Shown piece after piece: positions 49,187-59,660 of a stretch of DNA of 64,000 bases. The DNA is from Phycisphaerae bacterium. Lineage in GTDB: Bacteria; Planctomycetota; Phycisphaerae; Sedimentisphaerales; Anaerobacaceae. The stretch spans positions 22,128 through 86,127 of the forward strand of contig JAAYBV010000001.1 of NCBI GenBank assembly GCA_012744475.1. The letters run 5' to 3'. Each line of letters begins with the position of its first letter. Position 1 is the stretch's first letter. The notes under the pieces were generated by a model. That model searched no databases. It was given only the letters and a program-made list of their open reading frames with translations, and was not told the DNA's origin. The position numbers and the translations under genes were made by a program.

Positions 49187-52100
49187 TCAGTACCTTGCCA
49201 CGATCTCCTGACGTTCATCCAGCTTGCCCGGCAGGATGATCCATTCCTTGTCGGCGTCGAAACGCTCATAGGGCTGCCCATTGACGGTGACGCTCTTGAT
49301 CCTGGCGCCGTCCGGATGCCTCAGACGCAGGAAGATGCGCTCCGGGGCGTTGCCCCCGGGCGGCTCCACGACCGCTTTGATCTGCCCTTCGTTCGATTGC
49401 GACTCCAACATGAGCGACAGGACGCCGAAGTTGGAGGGTGCGTTTCGGATGCTGACCCGCCTTCCATGCGACAGCCAGTATCGGGGGATGGCCTGCCCGA
49501 GATACAGGTTCGGGCCCGCCTCGCGGACGAACATCAGCCGCAACCAGTACGTGGACTGGGCCTCGTCCGAAGACTTGAAGTGATCGCCCCTGGGGTATCC
49601 CAGCTCCGGCAGCGAGTGCTCGTTGCACATGCGGATTTCCGGATAGAACGCGGAGGCGAAGCCGTTGAAGTAGGCGCGGAGGAAATGCCTGATGTCGTCC
49701 CGCCACAGATAGGGCAGGGGGCCGTCCAACAAATTGGCCTGCATCGAGAAGCCGCCGCGAGAGAACCAGAAGTCCTCGAACGCGGGTATCGCATAACCAT
49801 AGCGTTCCGAGATATAGAGGTTGTCTTCGAAGTCCTTCATGATCCACTCGGTCTCTGGGGCGTCCGGCCCAAGCAGTCCGTACGCCGGAAGGAACAGCGA
49901 ACCTTCGAGCGTTTCACGCAGCCAGCCGTGGGCCCGGCCTCGCTCGTACAGGCGGGAAGGGATCTTCGGAACGTACGTGGCGTCCCGCAGCCGGACGACC
50001 GGGCAGCGAATGCGCGATTCGGTGATGCCTCGCATGACATCGTCGTAGTAGGCCTGTGCCTCCTTCTGGAGTCGTGCGCCTTCGAGATGTCCGAAATCCG
50101 CCAAGGCCTCTGCCAGCGCCTGAAAGCCCCAGGCGGTAGCGCTGTTGGTGGCCAGCCAGTACCAGTAGTCGGTGACGTCTTCCAGAGAGCCGCTCGGCAG
50201 CCAGCCGTACTCCAGCGGTTTCGTGCCGTCCTTGAGGGTGGTCATCGTGGCCTTGCGTTCTCCGACGACCCAGTCACAGGCCTTGATGAGCTTGGGCGCC
50301 GCTTTCTCCATCCACGCGCGATCCCGCGTCATCCACCAGTGCTGGGCCATGTTCCACATGACGTAGCCGTGGCTCTTGTTGTACCCGCCGGTCTCGTGGC
50401 CGCCGGCGCCGTAGAACTGCCCCTCGCGGCTGCGGAAGTTGCCGGGCATCGAGACGGTGCCCTGGTAGTGCAGGAAGGCGTCCAGGCACTGCTGCGCCTG
50501 CTCGTGCAGGCCGCGACGGTCCAGATCGCTGATCATCATCACCGATTCGTTGGGATAGACCCCGTAGTAGAAGGTGCCCACATGGGCGTGCAAGCGATCG
50601 GAATCGAGCTCCTTGAAGCAGTTGACCAGCAGATGCCTCAGATGGGCCTTGTAGAAGTCGTTGATCCAGGGCTCGGGTGTCTCGATTTGCGTGGCGTTGG
50701 CGGTCAGCTCCTGCCAGAAGCCGCAGATGCGCCGGGCGTCGGAATCGAACTTGCGTTTCTGCAGGGTTTCGATCTCTTTGGCATCCGTGAGCGTGATCGA
50801 GGGTATGCATAGGTGCAGCGTTATTGCCTCTCCCGGCGGGAGGCTTGCGTCCCACGCGGTTGCGTCCGGTTCTTCGGAGAACGTGCCCTGGTCTGCGCCG
50901 GCGATGAGAAACCGCAGGCAGGGACCCTGTTCGGTCTGCGCTACCGCGCGGCCCTGCTGGACCGTCAGCTTGCCCTCGCCGGGTGCGTGGGACGCGAAAC
51001 GCAGCCGCACGGGCGCGCGGTCCGTCGGCGAGATGTTGATCATGCGGATCTGCATCAGAAGCACCGTCGGGTCGTCGAGGTCGATGTCGCTCAGGTCCGC
51101 GTCCAGCGCGTCCAGAATGGTCGCCTGCTCGTAATAGACCGGCCCATCCTGCCACCAGGTGTGCACCAGCGGCAGGTAGCCTTCCTCCAGCCGCCGTCCG
51201 CCTCGAAGGCTCTCGTCGGGCAGGCCGAAGGAGATCCGCAGCATGTCGCCTTTCCACTGCTTGCGGGCGCTGTCCCGTTCGCTCTTCTGGACGTTGAACC
51301 ATCGGCCGACCGCGCTGATGTCGACGTCACCGTTGGGGTGCTGTCGGATCGTGTTGCGATCTCCCGGCAGGCCGTGGACAAACCAGAGCGGACGCTTGAG
51401 CGGCATGTCGTCCCAGGCGCCCGGCAGGGTCTGCTCCGGCGCGTCTTTGACGCGGTCGTACACGGTGCGCCCCCGGAAACCCGTGCGCAGCGCCTCGCGA
51501 TAGCCCTCCAGAGTGATGGTGTCCTGCGCCGCTGTCACCAGCACGCCCAAGTCGTCGACGAGAATGCGGTCGCCTCTGGCGACCTCGTCGGGGGCGAAGG
51601 AGAACGGCCGGGCGCTGGAACGGACGGTGACGATGGTCCGGTCGTAGCGGTCGTCGGCGGGATCTCGGGCGACCAGGAGGTCGGCCTCAATGGCCGTGCT
51701 GTCGCCGGCCGGAAAAGACCACCTGAGGTTGTCCGTGACGTCGATTCGAGTGTCGCCGGACGGACGGACGCTCACAAGGCGGCCGTTGTGGACCTCAAGA
51801 AGGCCTCTCTCGACGCTGGCAGCGCCTATTGCGGGCAGGGCCGGCTTGCCGAAATGGATGCGAACGCTCAGCGGTTGATACGCTGACTCCGTGAGCACGC
51901 GCAGGCTGCGAAGTCGGGGCGCGGTCCGGCCGAAAAGCAGACGCACCCAGAGCGTCTTGCGGTAGCCGACGCCGGGATCCTCGACGCCTTCGATCTCCTT
52001 GGAGGTGATCGGCAGGAACGAGAATGACCACGTCGCGCCGTCGTCGGCGGCGACGGACGTCTCGGCGTCGATCCACTTGCCGTTAGTCCAGTCGTCCATC

Positions 52101-52444
52101 GCATCCCAGCCCACGCCGCCGGCTCCGCGTTCGGCCTGAACCGGATCGGCCTTTCCATCCCAGGTCCGACGCCAGTACTGTAGCGTTACCTCGGACGGCT
52201 CGGGCAGGCTCTGGCCCTCCTCGAACTGGGCGATCACCCGCCGGACTTTCCTCGGCTCGGCCCAGCGGATTCCGTGCGACCGTCCATCCGCATCGGAGAC
52301 GCGAAAGCCGAACGGCACGATGTCGCAGGCCTCGCCCGATGCTGTGGTCTGGTTCCCCTGGTCTGCCCGCAGCGAGCCGCATGTGAGCATGACGCACGCC
52401 GCGACGACGATCCTTGTCTTCTCCATGACCGATTCCGTTGCCAT
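49187..52444 (-). CDS. Large secreted six-hairpin glycosidase-like protein
   Basis: The protein has 1,085 residues from ATG 52444 (GGAG nine bases upstream); the frame extends to 52606 through the ThuA gene without support. A signal peptide (VVAACVMLTCGSLRA) is followed by beta-sandwich regions (to about 500), then an alpha/alpha toroid with aromatic and acidic loops: HAHVGTFYYGVYPNESVMMI, GGHETGGYNKSHGYVMWN and WLPSGSLEDVTDYWYWLATN. This is the build of GH78, GH95 or GH127-like enzymes, but no single CAZy family can be assigned by eye. It is transcribed from the ThuA gene with 14 bases between them. Probably cleaves a plant or algal polysaccharide outside the cytoplasm. Confidence 0.78.
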   Translation of the reverse strand: MATESVMEKTRIVVAACVMLTCGSLRADQGNQTTASGEACDIVPFGFRVSDADGRSHGIRWAEPRKVRRVIAQFEEGQSLPEPSEVTLQYWRRTWDGKADPVQAERGAGGVGWDAMDDWTNGKWIDAETSVAADDGATWSFSFLPITSKEIEGVEDPGVGYRKTLWVRLLFGRTAPRLRSLRVLTESAYQPLSVRIHFGKPALPAIGAASVERGLLEVHNGRLVSVRPSGDTRIDVTDNLRWSFPAGDSTAIEADLLVARDPADDRYDRTIVTVRSSARPFSFAPDEVARGDRILVDDLGVLVTAAQDTITLEGYREALRTGFRGRTVYDRVKDAPEQTLPGAWDDMPLKRPLWFVHGLPGDRNTIRQHPNGDVDISAVGRWFNVQKSERDSARKQWKGDMLRISFGLPDESLRGGRRLEEGYLPLVHTWWQDGPVYYEQATILDALDADLSDIDLDDPTVLLMQIRMINISPTDRAPVRLRFASHAPGEGKLTVQQGRAVAQTEQGPCLRFLIAGADQGTFSEEPDATAWDASLPPGEAITLHLCIPSITLTDAKEIETLQKRKFDSDARRICGFWQELTANATQIETPEPWINDFYKAHLRHLLVNCFKELDSDRLHAHVGTFYYGVYPNESVMMISDLDRRGLHEQAQQCLDAFLHYQGTVSMPGNFRSREGQFYGAGGHETGGYNKSHGYVMWNMAQHWWMTRDRAWMEKAAPKLIKACDWVVGERKATMTTLKDGTKPLEYGWLPSGSLEDVTDYWYWLATNSATAWGFQALAEALADFGHLEGARLQKEAQAYYDDVMRGITESRIRCPVVRLRDATYVPKIPSRLYERGRAHGWLRETLEGSLFLPAYGLLGPDAPETEWIMKDFEDNLYISERYGYAIPAFEDFWFSRGGFSMQANLLDGPLPYLWRDDIRHFLRAYFNGFASAFYPEIRMCNEHSLPELGYPRGDHFKSSDEAQSTYWLRLMFVREAGPNLYLGQAIPRYWLSHGRRVSIRNAPSNFGVLSLMLESQSNEGQIKAVVEPPGGNAPERIFLRLRHPDGARIKSVTVNGQPYERFDADKEWIILPGKLDERQEIVARY

Positions 52445-52458
52445 AGATGTCACTCCAT

Positions 52459-53487
52459 TCAGGGTTGCATGACGATGGCGTGGTCCCAGGGCTTGACGCC
52501 TTTCTTGTTGCCACCGAAGCCGATGGGTTTCGGATCGTACTGCCCGATGATGTCCACCCGGCTCTTGGCTGGGATCCGGTCGTCCAGGCCCACCGACCAG
52601 TAACATGCGTTGACCATCAGCCGGCGGAAGTCCTCGTCCTGGAAGTCGCCGGCGTGTCCCATCGTGGTGGTGAAGACCTTGGCGGTCCTGCCTGTGTCAC
52701 CGGTATGGGTCTTGGTCCAGGCCACCGGCAGGGGCTTCTTGTCCTCGTTGACCTTGTCGGTCGGGTTCATGCCGGCCAGGACGTAGCCCATGATGACGGG
52801 CGTGCAGTCGCCGTGCAGCGTGGTCAGGCCGTAGACGTCCGAAGGGCCCCAGATCTCGCCAACGCCGCGAACGATCGGATGGTTCTCCATGCCCGGTGCG
52901 ACGAGTCCTCGCGTGCTCTCTTTCTGGTGGACTCCGTAATGGCTGACCCACGTCTCGCCGAGCACCTGGCGGCCGTAGCCGCCCCGGAAGCTTTCGTCCT
53001 GGTTGTCCCAGCTATACCTGGCGTAGGGGCTGCTCTTATCCTTCTTATAGTAGAATGGGTGGGTGGCGGTCCGCAGGGCGATGATGGGCCGGCCCGAATT
53101 GGTGTAGTCAATGATGTGCTTCATCTGCTTATCGGGCAGCTCGCGGAACCGCGTGAACAGCACCATCAGATCGGCGCCGTCGAGGGCCTCCAGGCCGGGG
53201 ATGTTGTTGCCGATTACCGGGTCGATCTCCCCCGTTTCCTCGTTGATCGCGAACAGCACGGTGCACTTGAAGCCGTGATGGACCGTCAGGATCTTGGCGA
53301 GCATCGGCATCGATTCCTCGGAGCGGTACTCCTCGTCGCCCGTGACGAAGACGATGTGGTTGCCCTGGCCCGGCCCGGCGTGGCCGTCGAACGTGATCCA
53401 GCGTGGATCGGACGCCGCCAGGGGATTCGTCGGGCCTGCGAATACGGTGACGATCAGGGTCAGCAGGCATGTCTTGGATGTGGTCAT
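52459..53487 (-). CDS. Exported ThuA-like protein
   Basis: The protein has 342 residues, with ATG 53487 behind AGGAGG. It has a signal peptide (SKTCLLTLIVTVFAGPTNPLAA) and a ThuA-type glutamine-amidotransferase fold: NHIVFVTGDEEYRSEESMPM, LDGADLMVLFTRFRELPDKQ, TATHPFYYKKD and TTMGHAGDFQDEDFRRLMVN. ThuA proteins were first linked to trehalose use in rhizobia and are common in planctomycete sugar loci, often beside Gfo/Idh/MocA oxidoreductases, as here across the divergent promoter region. The molecular function is unresolved. Confidence 0.85.
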   Translation of the reverse strand: MTTSKTCLLTLIVTVFAGPTNPLAASDPRWITFDGHAGPGQGNHIVFVTGDEEYRSEESMPMLAKILTVHHGFKCTVLFAINEETGEIDPVIGNNIPGLEALDGADLMVLFTRFRELPDKQMKHIIDYTNSGRPIIALRTATHPFYYKKDKSSPYARYSWDNQDESFRGGYGRQVLGETWVSHYGVHQKESTRGLVAPGMENHPIVRGVGEIWGPSDVYGLTTLHGDCTPVIMGYVLAGMNPTDKVNEDKKPLPVAWTKTHTGDTGRTAKVFTTTMGHAGDFQDEDFRRLMVNACYWSVGLDDRIPAKSRVDIIGQYDPKPIGFGGNKKGVKPWDHAIVMQP

Positions 53488-53623
53488 AATCCTTACCTCC
53501 TTACTTGGGCCTGTTTTTGCCATGTGATTATAGCAGTGAGCCGTCCCTCGTGCACGCACTGTATTGTCGACGGATGGCACAGGGACCTTCTTTTACGCGT
53601 CTGAGAACCGACCTTGAAAAAGG

Positions 53624-53652
53624 TTGACAGAGCGCGGCGCCGCCGGTAGAAG
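53624..53652 (+). promoter_or_regulatory. Candidate promoter of the sugar-modifying operon
   Basis: TTGACA (53624-53629), a 17-base GC-rich spacer and TAGAAG (53647-53652), about 120 bases before ATG 53773. It lies in the 285-base divergent gap after the ThuA gene. Confidence 0.55.
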
Positions 53653-53772
53653 GGACGGGAAGCAGCCGCGTGGGGGCACCCTTTGCGGCGGCTCGGGCAG
53701 ATACAGGGCCTGTTTCTACCGCAGGAGCCGGAACACTATGGCCATCATCATCAATTCTTTGCGAGGACGCCC

Positions 53773-54630
53773 ATGAAGACTGGATTCAATCTCTTACTCT
53801 GGACTCCCTTCGTCACCGAGGAGCATTTTGGCATTCTGGAGAAGCTCAAGGCCACCGGTTACGACGGCGCGGAAATCCCGCTTTTCGCCGGCGACCCCGC
53901 GCACTACAAGACAGTGGCCAAGGCCCTCAAGGACAACGGCCTGAAGTGTACGACCTGTACCGTCATGCCGGATGGCGAGCACAACCCTATCAGTGCGGAT
54001 GCCAGGAGCCGCGAGAAGGCCGTCGATTACCTCAAGTGGGCGATTGACTGCAACGAGGCGCTCGGCTCGGAGGTCCTGTGTGGGCCGTACTATCAACCCC
54101 TTGGAGGCAAGTTCTTCAGCGGCAAAGGGCCTACGCCGGAAGAGAAGCGGCGGGCTGCGGAGGTGCACCGCAAGATCGCAGACTATGCCCAAAAGGCCGA
54201 TGTCGTGCTCGCGATTGAGTGCCTCAACCGCTTCGAATGCTACTTCCTCAACACGATTGCCGACGGCGCCGAGCACGCCAAGCGGGTCAATCATCCTAAC
54301 TTCGGTGTGATGTACGATTCCTTTCACGCGAACGTCGAAGAGAAGGACCCGGTCGGCTGCATCAAGAAGAATCTGAAGATGATCCGTCACGTTCACGTCT
54401 CGGAGAACGACCGCGGCACGCCGGGCAAGGGACACGTGCCGTTCAAGAAGATCTTCAAGGCTCTGCGAGCGGGCGGCTACGACCAGTGGCTGACGATCGA
54501 GGCCTTCGGGACCAGCCTGCCCGAGCTGGCGGCGACGACCTGTGTCTGGCGGGAGCTGTCGGCCAGCCCGGAGGAATGCTATCAGTTCGGGTATAAGACG
54601 ATCAGAGAAGGGTGGGACGCCGCTGCGTGA
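53773..54630 (+). CDS. TIM-barrel sugar isomerase/epimerase (tagatose/psicose 3-epimerase-like)
   Basis: The protein has 285 residues, with ATG 53773 behind GAGG. It belongs to the AP-endonuclease-2/xylose-isomerase-like TIM-barrel family: MKTGFNLLLWTPFVTEEHFG, ECLNRFECYFLNT with the catalytic Glu, GVMYDSFHANVEEKD, HVHVSENDRGTPGKGHVPF and LTIEAFG with the second Glu. These residues match D-tagatose/D-allulose 3-epimerases. It is the first gene of a six-gene operon. It may isomerise a keto-sugar made by the downstream oxidoreductases. The N-terminal extension to 53683 lacks a ribosome site. Confidence 0.87.
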   Translation: MKTGFNLLLWTPFVTEEHFGILEKLKATGYDGAEIPLFAGDPAHYKTVAKALKDNGLKCTTCTVMPDGEHNPISADARSREKAVDYLKWAIDCNEALGSEVLCGPYYQPLGGKFFSGKGPTPEEKRRAAEVHRKIADYAQKADVVLAIECLNRFECYFLNTIADGAEHAKRVNHPNFGVMYDSFHANVEEKDPVGCIKKNLKMIRHVHVSENDRGTPGKGHVPFKKIFKALRAGGYDQWLTIEAFGTSLPELAATTCVWRELSASPEECYQFGYKTIREGWDAAA

Positions 54631-54684
54631 CGTGACCAGGACGAGACCGTTAGCGAATGCTACCGCACCGGAAAGGAGCCAAAG

Positions 54685-55722
54685 ATGAGTTCGAAGACCT
54701 TCCCCAAACTTCACAACGCCATGTGGCCCGGGCTGGTGGGCAAGGGAGATGGACCGGGCCAGGAGCCGCCGATCAGTCTGAAGCGGATGCTCGAATTGAC
54801 GGCTGGCGCCAGAGTGAATGGACAGAAGTTCGACGGCGTCGATTGCTTTCTCTTCTTGCCGCACACCGACCCCAACGCCAGTGATGACGAGTTGAGGAAG
54901 ATCGCCGACCGGATTGCCGGATATGGTTTCAGCGTCGGCTCTCTCGTTGCCCCCATCTGGACCGGCACGGTCGGCGACACCGCGATGGGCGACGCCGCCG
55001 CCCGCAAGAAGTTCTGCAACGCCGTGAAGGTGGCCTGCCGGATCGCCGGGGTGTTCAACAAGCACGGCGTGCGCAAGTACGGCGTCATCCGGATCGACTC
55101 GGCCGACGGCAACGTCGAGAAATGGAGCAAAGACCCCAAGAAGAACACCGCCGCAATCGCCAAGACGTTCCGCGAAGCCGCCAAGATCGCGGCCGACCAC
55201 GGCGAACGCCTGGCGGCAGAGGGCGAGATCTGCTGGGCCGGCATGCACAGTTGGAAGGCCATGCTCGATCTGCTCGAGGCGGTGGACATGCCCGATGCGC
55301 TGGGCTTCCAGGCGGACATGGCCCACACGTACCTGTACCTGATGGGGTACAACGCGCCGGAAGCGGCGCTTTTGAAGCCCGGCTATTCCGAGGACGAGTT
55401 TTACGCCGCATACGAGAAAATGGTCGACAAGCTGCGGCCCTGGACGATCGACTTCCACGTCGCCCAGAACGACGGCGAGGTGCGCGGCGCCGGTTCGCAC
55501 GACAAGACGGGCAAGCACTGCCCGGCCGGCGACCCGAAAGGCAAGCTCGACGTCGTCCGCTGCGCCGGCTACTGGCTCAAAGACGCCCCGAAGCGCGGCA
55601 TCCAGCACATCTGCTGGGATGGGTGCATGTTCCCCAACGCGATGCTCGAGACGCAAAGCACCTGGAATGATATCCTCGACGTGATGCTCAAAGTGCGCGC
55701 TGCCCACGGATGGACGGCGTAG
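54685..55722 (+). CDS. TIM-barrel sugar isomerase/epimerase family protein (second)
   Basis: The protein has 345 residues, with an ideal AAAGGAG six bases before ATG 54685. Barrel features are [48 protein letters not shown] (catalytic Glu), [17 protein letters not shown] and [20 protein letters not shown]. It differs strongly from the first enzyme and is longer, so it is a separate subfamily. It may use a related sugar acid or keto-sugar. Neighbours suggest a pathway of oxidation, isomerisation or cleavage of a sugar. Confidence 0.82.
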   Translation: MSSKTFPKLHNAMWPGLVGKGDGPGQEPPISLKRMLELTAGARVNGQKFDGVDCFLFLPHTDPNASDDELRKIADRIAGYGFSVGSLVAPIWTGTVGDTAMGDAAARKKFCNAVKVACRIAGVFNKHGVRKYGVIRIDSADGNVEKWSKDPKKNTAAIAKTFREAAKIAADHGERLAAEGEICWAGMHSWKAMLDLLEAVDMPDALGFQADMAHTYLYLMGYNAPEAALLKPGYSEDEFYAAYEKMVDKLRPWTIDFHVAQNDGEVRGAGSHDKTGKHCPAGDPKGKLDVVRCAGYWLKDAPKRGIQHICWDGCMFPNAMLETQSTWNDILDVMLKVRAAHGWTA

Positions 55723-55785
55723 CGGCAGGGAACGCGCCGTGCACGATTTGCGAACGTCTACGACCTTGAATAAGGAATCACTGCA

Positions 55786-56925
55786 ATGGCCAAAACACTC
55801 AACGTCGGCATCATCGGCTACGGCTTCATGGGCCGCACACACTCCAATGCGTACCGCAAGGTCGCTAATTTCTTCGACGTACCCTACAAGCCCGTCCTCA
55901 AGACCATCTGTGGCCTGGAGGAGAAGGAGGCGAAGGCCTTCGCCGATCGGTGGGGCTTTGAGACCTACACGACCGACTGGCACGAGGTGATCGACGACAA
56001 GAGCATCGACGTCGTCGACATCTGCGTGCCGAACAACTACCACGCCGAGATCGCCATCGCGGCCGCCAAGGCGGGCAAGGCCATCTGCTGCGAGAAGCCC
56101 CTGGCGCTGAACGTCGCACAGGCCAAGAAGATGGTCGATGCGGTGGAAAAGGCGGGGGTGCCCAACCTGGCTTCGTTCAACTATCGTCGCGTGCCGGCGG
56201 TGACGCTGGCCAAGCAGCTCATCGACGAGGGCCGCCTGGGCAAGATCTTCCACTATCGGGCCAACTTCCTCCAGGACTGGACGATCTCGGCCAAGGTCCC
56301 GCAGGGCGGGATGTCCACCTGGCGTCTGGACGTCAAGGCGGCCGGCTCCGGCGTGACGGGCGATCTGCTGGCCCACTGCATCGACACCGCGATGTGGCAC
56401 AACGGCCCCATCAGCTCCGTCTGCGCGATGACCGAGACCTTCGTGAAGGAGCGCGTGCACGCCGAGACCGGCAAGGTCGAGCCGGTCGGCATCGACGACG
56501 CGTGCACGTTCTTCTGCCGGTTCGACAACGGCTCGATGGGCAATTTCGAATCCACACGCTATGCGCGCGGGCACAAGGCCCTCTACACGTTCGAGATCAA
56601 CGGTGAGCATGCGTCGATCGCCTGGGACCTCCACGATCTGCATCGCCTGAGCTACTTCGATCATCGCGACGATTCCATCGTGCGCGGCTGGCGATCGGTC
56701 CACGTCACCGACGGCGACATGCCCTATATGGGCAAGTGGTGGGTGCCGGGACTGCAAATCGGCTACGAGCACTCGTTCGTGCACCAGACCGCCGATTTCC
56801 TGACGAACATGGCCAAAGGCAAACCGACGGCGCCGACGTTCCGCGACGCCCTGGCGACGCAGAAGGTCTGCGAAGCCGTGCTGGCTTCCGCCAAGGTCGG
56901 CAGGTGGAAAGACATCACGTACTGA
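55786..56925 (+). CDS. Gfo/Idh/MocA-family NAD(P)-dependent oxidoreductase (cytoplasmic)
   Basis: The protein has 379 residues, with ATG 55786 behind AAGGAA. A Rossmann motif ([17 protein letters not shown]), the active-site CCEKPLALN and the C-terminal domain with [16 protein letters not shown] and [13 protein letters not shown] (catalytic His/Asp type) are clear. There is no signal peptide. Enzymes of this family oxidise a sugar hydroxyl, often at C3, with NAD. In this operon it could make or reduce a 3-keto sugar handled by the isomerases. A DgpA-like role in C- or O-glycoside breakdown is a hypothesis. Confidence 0.92.
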   Translation: MAKTLNVGIIGYGFMGRTHSNAYRKVANFFDVPYKPVLKTICGLEEKEAKAFADRWGFETYTTDWHEVIDDKSIDVVDICVPNNYHAEIAIAAAKAGKAICCEKPLALNVAQAKKMVDAVEKAGVPNLASFNYRRVPAVTLAKQLIDEGRLGKIFHYRANFLQDWTISAKVPQGGMSTWRLDVKAAGSGVTGDLLAHCIDTAMWHNGPISSVCAMTETFVKERVHAETGKVEPVGIDDACTFFCRFDNGSMGNFESTRYARGHKALYTFEINGEHASIAWDLHDLHRLSYFDHRDDSIVRGWRSVHVTDGDMPYMGKWWVPGLQIGYEHSFVHQTADFLTNMAKGKPTAPTFRDALATQKVCEAVLASAKVGRWKDITY

Positions 56926-57025
56926 ACAGCATCGAGCCTGAGGGTGGCGACGCGATCCCGATCGCGACGAGCGTTGAGATCGGGACGGACGGGCCGGGGG
57001 CATAACGAAGAAGGGATAGTGAATT

Positions 57026-58246
57026 ATGGCGACGAAGGCAGTGGCCGAGAAGGCCCTCGAACAGGGAAAAGGTATTCTGCGTCTGACGCCCACGTGGGTG
57101 CCGCGTTCGTTCTGCGTTCCGGGTCGGCGGATCAAGCTGCACCCCGATGATTACTACGCGCTGGGGGGCGAGCGAGGTGGCCTGGACGAGCGATGGTTCA
57201 GCTCGACCACGCCGGCCGACAACGGCCCGCTCACCTCACCCAACGAGGGGTTGAGCTTTGTCGTCTTCGAGGACGGCGACAAGACAAAGCAGATTTTACT
57301 TCGCGACGCGGTCGACGCGCTGAAGGGCGAGATCATCGGCGACCGTCTCTGGAAGCAGTACAAACGCTGGCCGATGTACTCGAAGTTCTTCGACAACAAG
57401 GCCGCGCTGCCCCATCACATTCACCATCGCGACGAGCACGCGAAGCTGACGGGCCAGCTCGGCAAGCCGGAGGCCTATTATTTCGCGCCGCAGGTGAACA
57501 ACTACGGCGGCGACTTCCCGTATACTTTCTTCGGGCTCTATCCCGGCGTGACCAGGGACCAGGTCCGCAAGGCCCTGGCGGATGCGGCGGCGGGCAAAGA
57601 CAACGCCATCACAGCTTTGGCGCCCGCCTATCGACTCACCCCCGGGACCGGTTGGGATGTTCCCCCCGGCGTCCTTCACGCCCCGGGCAGCCTTTGCACG
57701 TACGAGCCGCAGAAGGCCTCGGACGTCTTCGCAATGTACGAAAATGTCACCCACGACCAGGTCGTGCCCAAAGAGCTTCTGTGGAAAGACACGCCCAAGG
57801 ACAAGACCGGCGACGTCGACTGGCTGCTTTCGGTGATCGACTGGGACCTCAACGTTGATCCGGACTTCGCGAAGAACCGGTTCATGCAGCCGATTCCGGT
57901 GCGGCCGGTCAAGGAGATGCAGGCCGCCGGCTACGTCGAGAACTGGATCTGCTACAAGTCCACCGCTTTCAGCGCCAAGGAACTGACCGTGCTGCCGGGC
58001 CGGACCGTGACGATCAAGGACAGCGGCGCCTACGGAATGATCATGATGCAGGGCCACGGCAAGATGGGCGCCTGGGACATCGAGACGCCCACCATGATTC
58101 GCTATGGGCAGTTGACGTATGATGAGTACTTCGTCACGGAAAGTGCGGCCAGGGAAGGCGTGAAGATCACCAACCCGTCGAAGGCCGATCCGATCGTGAT
58201 GCTCAAGCATTTCGGTCCCGACAACCCCGATCTGACTGTGAAATAG
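57026..58246 (+). CDS. Cupin-fold sugar isomerase-like protein (mannose-6-phosphate isomerase relative)
   Basis: The protein has 406 residues, with ATG 57026 behind GAAGGGA. The motifs PHHIHHRDEHAKLTGQLGKP and EAYYFAPQ supply His/Glu metal ligands in the order seen in class I phosphomannose isomerases, and TGWDVPPGVLHAPGSLCTYE is the second cupin strand pair. The N-terminal 60 residues are not typical of that family. A metal-dependent sugar isomerase is likely; the substrate may be non-phosphorylated. It lies between two Gfo/Idh/MocA genes in the same operon. Confidence 0.72.
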   Translation: MATKAVAEKALEQGKGILRLTPTWVPRSFCVPGRRIKLHPDDYYALGGERGGLDERWFSSTTPADNGPLTSPNEGLSFVVFEDGDKTKQILLRDAVDALKGEIIGDRLWKQYKRWPMYSKFFDNKAALPHHIHHRDEHAKLTGQLGKPEAYYFAPQVNNYGGDFPYTFFGLYPGVTRDQVRKALADAAAGKDNAITALAPAYRLTPGTGWDVPPGVLHAPGSLCTYEPQKASDVFAMYENVTHDQVVPKELLWKDTPKDKTGDVDWLLSVIDWDLNVDPDFAKNRFMQPIPVRPVKEMQAAGYVENWICYKSTAFSAKELTVLPGRTVTIKDSGAYGMIMMQGHGKMGAWDIETPTMIRYGQLTYDEYFVTESAAREGVKITNPSKADPIVMLKHFGPDNPDLTVK

Positions 58247-58314
58247 CATGCGGGATGGGTGCCCGCCTACGTGTGGGCACAGACCGGTCCTGCCGTATTT
58301 ATGAGGAGACCATC

Positions 58315-59628
58315 ATGTCGCAGAAGAAATCGAGCCTGTCTCGTCGCGCGTTTCTAAGACGCACGGCGACTCTGGCGGCGGTGCCGTACATCGTTCCGGC
58401 TTCGGTGTTCGGACGCAACGGCGCCGTGCCGCCCAGCGAGCGTATCCTCGTCGGCGGGATCGGCATTCGCAGCCGCGGCCAGCACGACCTGCGCTGGATG
58501 CTGCCGGAGCCCGATGTCCAATTCGTCGCGATCTGCGACGCCCAGAAAGCCAGCCGCGAGGCTGTCAAGAAGATCGTCGATGATCGCTACGGCAACAGCG
58601 ACTGCGCCATGTACCCGGAGATTCGCGAGTTCCTGGCGACCCGAACGGACATCGACGCCATGCTGGTTACCACGGGGGACCGCTGGCATGCCCTGGCCTC
58701 GATCTACGCCATGCGCGCCGGCAAGGACGTCTACTCCGAGAAGCCCTCGGCCATGACCATCGCGGAAGGGCAGGGCGTCGTGGAGACCGCCCGCCGCTAC
58801 GGACGAATCTACCAGACCGGGACTCAACGGCTCAGCGAGGGGAATTTCACCTTCGCCAATGAGCTGCTTCGCCTGGGCTATCTGGGCAAGGTGCACACCG
58901 TTCGCGCCCACATCGCTCCGTGGGACGCGGCGGAGATGAAGCACGAGTGGCTGCCCGCCGAGCCGCTGCCGCCGAAAGACGAGTTGGATTGGGACGCCTG
59001 GCTGGGCCCGTGCCCCTGGCGGCCCTACAATTCGTCTTATGTGCGCGGGGGCTGGCGAAACCATTACGATTTCCACACCAGTTGCATCGGCGAGTGGGGC
59101 GCCCACACGTTCGCGCAGTGCCAGGTGGCCATTGGCGCCGCGGATACCTCGGCCATCGAGTACAAGTACGTTGCGAACGACAGCGGCGACGGCATGGTCA
59201 CGCGATTCGCCAACGGCATCAAGATGGTGCTCGAACGCGACATGGAAGGCAAGATCTGGCATGGTTCGTGCGGCGTTCGCTACGAGGGCACCGAAGGCTG
59301 GGTGTCCACGGCCGACGGATACGCTGAACCGGAGGTCTCGAATCCCGCTTGGATGCAGGATTTCAAGAAGCTCGTCGGCGACTACATGGCCCGCACGCAA
59401 CGTCCGATGAGTCACATGCGCAACTGGCTCGACTGCATCAAAAGCCGCCGGCAGACCGTCTCAGGCCCGGTCATGATGCATCGCTCCATGTCCACCGTAC
59501 ACGCGGCGAATGTCTCGATGTGGCTCAAGCGCGATCTGCGCTTCGATCCGGTCAAGGAGGAGTTCGTCAATGACGAGGAAGCCAATCGATTCCGGTCGCG
59601 CGCGATGCGGGAACCCTGGACCATCTGA
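58315..59628 (+). CDS. Tat-exported Gfo/Idh/MocA-family oxidoreductase
   Basis: The protein has 437 residues, with ATG 58315 behind GAGGAG. The Tat signal is SLSRRAFLRRTATLAAVPYI. The Rossmann motif is changed (GGIGIRSRGQHDL), followed by DVYSEKPSAMTI, TGTQRLSEGNF and the C-terminal FHTSCIGEWGAHTFAQC and GMVTRFANGIKMVLE. Planctomycetes carry many such exported members, which must bring their cofactor folded through Tat. It probably oxidises a glycoside in the periplasm before uptake, complementary to the cytoplasmic enzyme upstream. Confidence 0.9.
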   Translation: MSQKKSSLSRRAFLRRTATLAAVPYIVPASVFGRNGAVPPSERILVGGIGIRSRGQHDLRWMLPEPDVQFVAICDAQKASREAVKKIVDDRYGNSDCAMYPEIREFLATRTDIDAMLVTTGDRWHALASIYAMRAGKDVYSEKPSAMTIAEGQGVVETARRYGRIYQTGTQRLSEGNFTFANELLRLGYLGKVHTVRAHIAPWDAAEMKHEWLPAEPLPPKDELDWDAWLGPCPWRPYNSSYVRGGWRNHYDFHTSCIGEWGAHTFAQCQVAIGAADTSAIEYKYVANDSGDGMVTRFANGIKMVLERDMEGKIWHGSCGVRYEGTEGWVSTADGYAEPEVSNPAWMQDFKKLVGDYMARTQRPMSHMRNWLDCIKSRRQTVSGPVMMHRSMSTVHAANVSMWLKRDLRFDPVKEEFVNDEEANRFRSRAMREPWTI

Positions 59629-59660
59629 GAGCCTCACTTTAGCTGGAAGGAAATCGACCC

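Noticed and set aside
53794..57135. 1,113-codon open frame opposite four operon genes
   Set aside because: It runs antisense across several well-supported genes and their gaps; third-position GC bias explains it.
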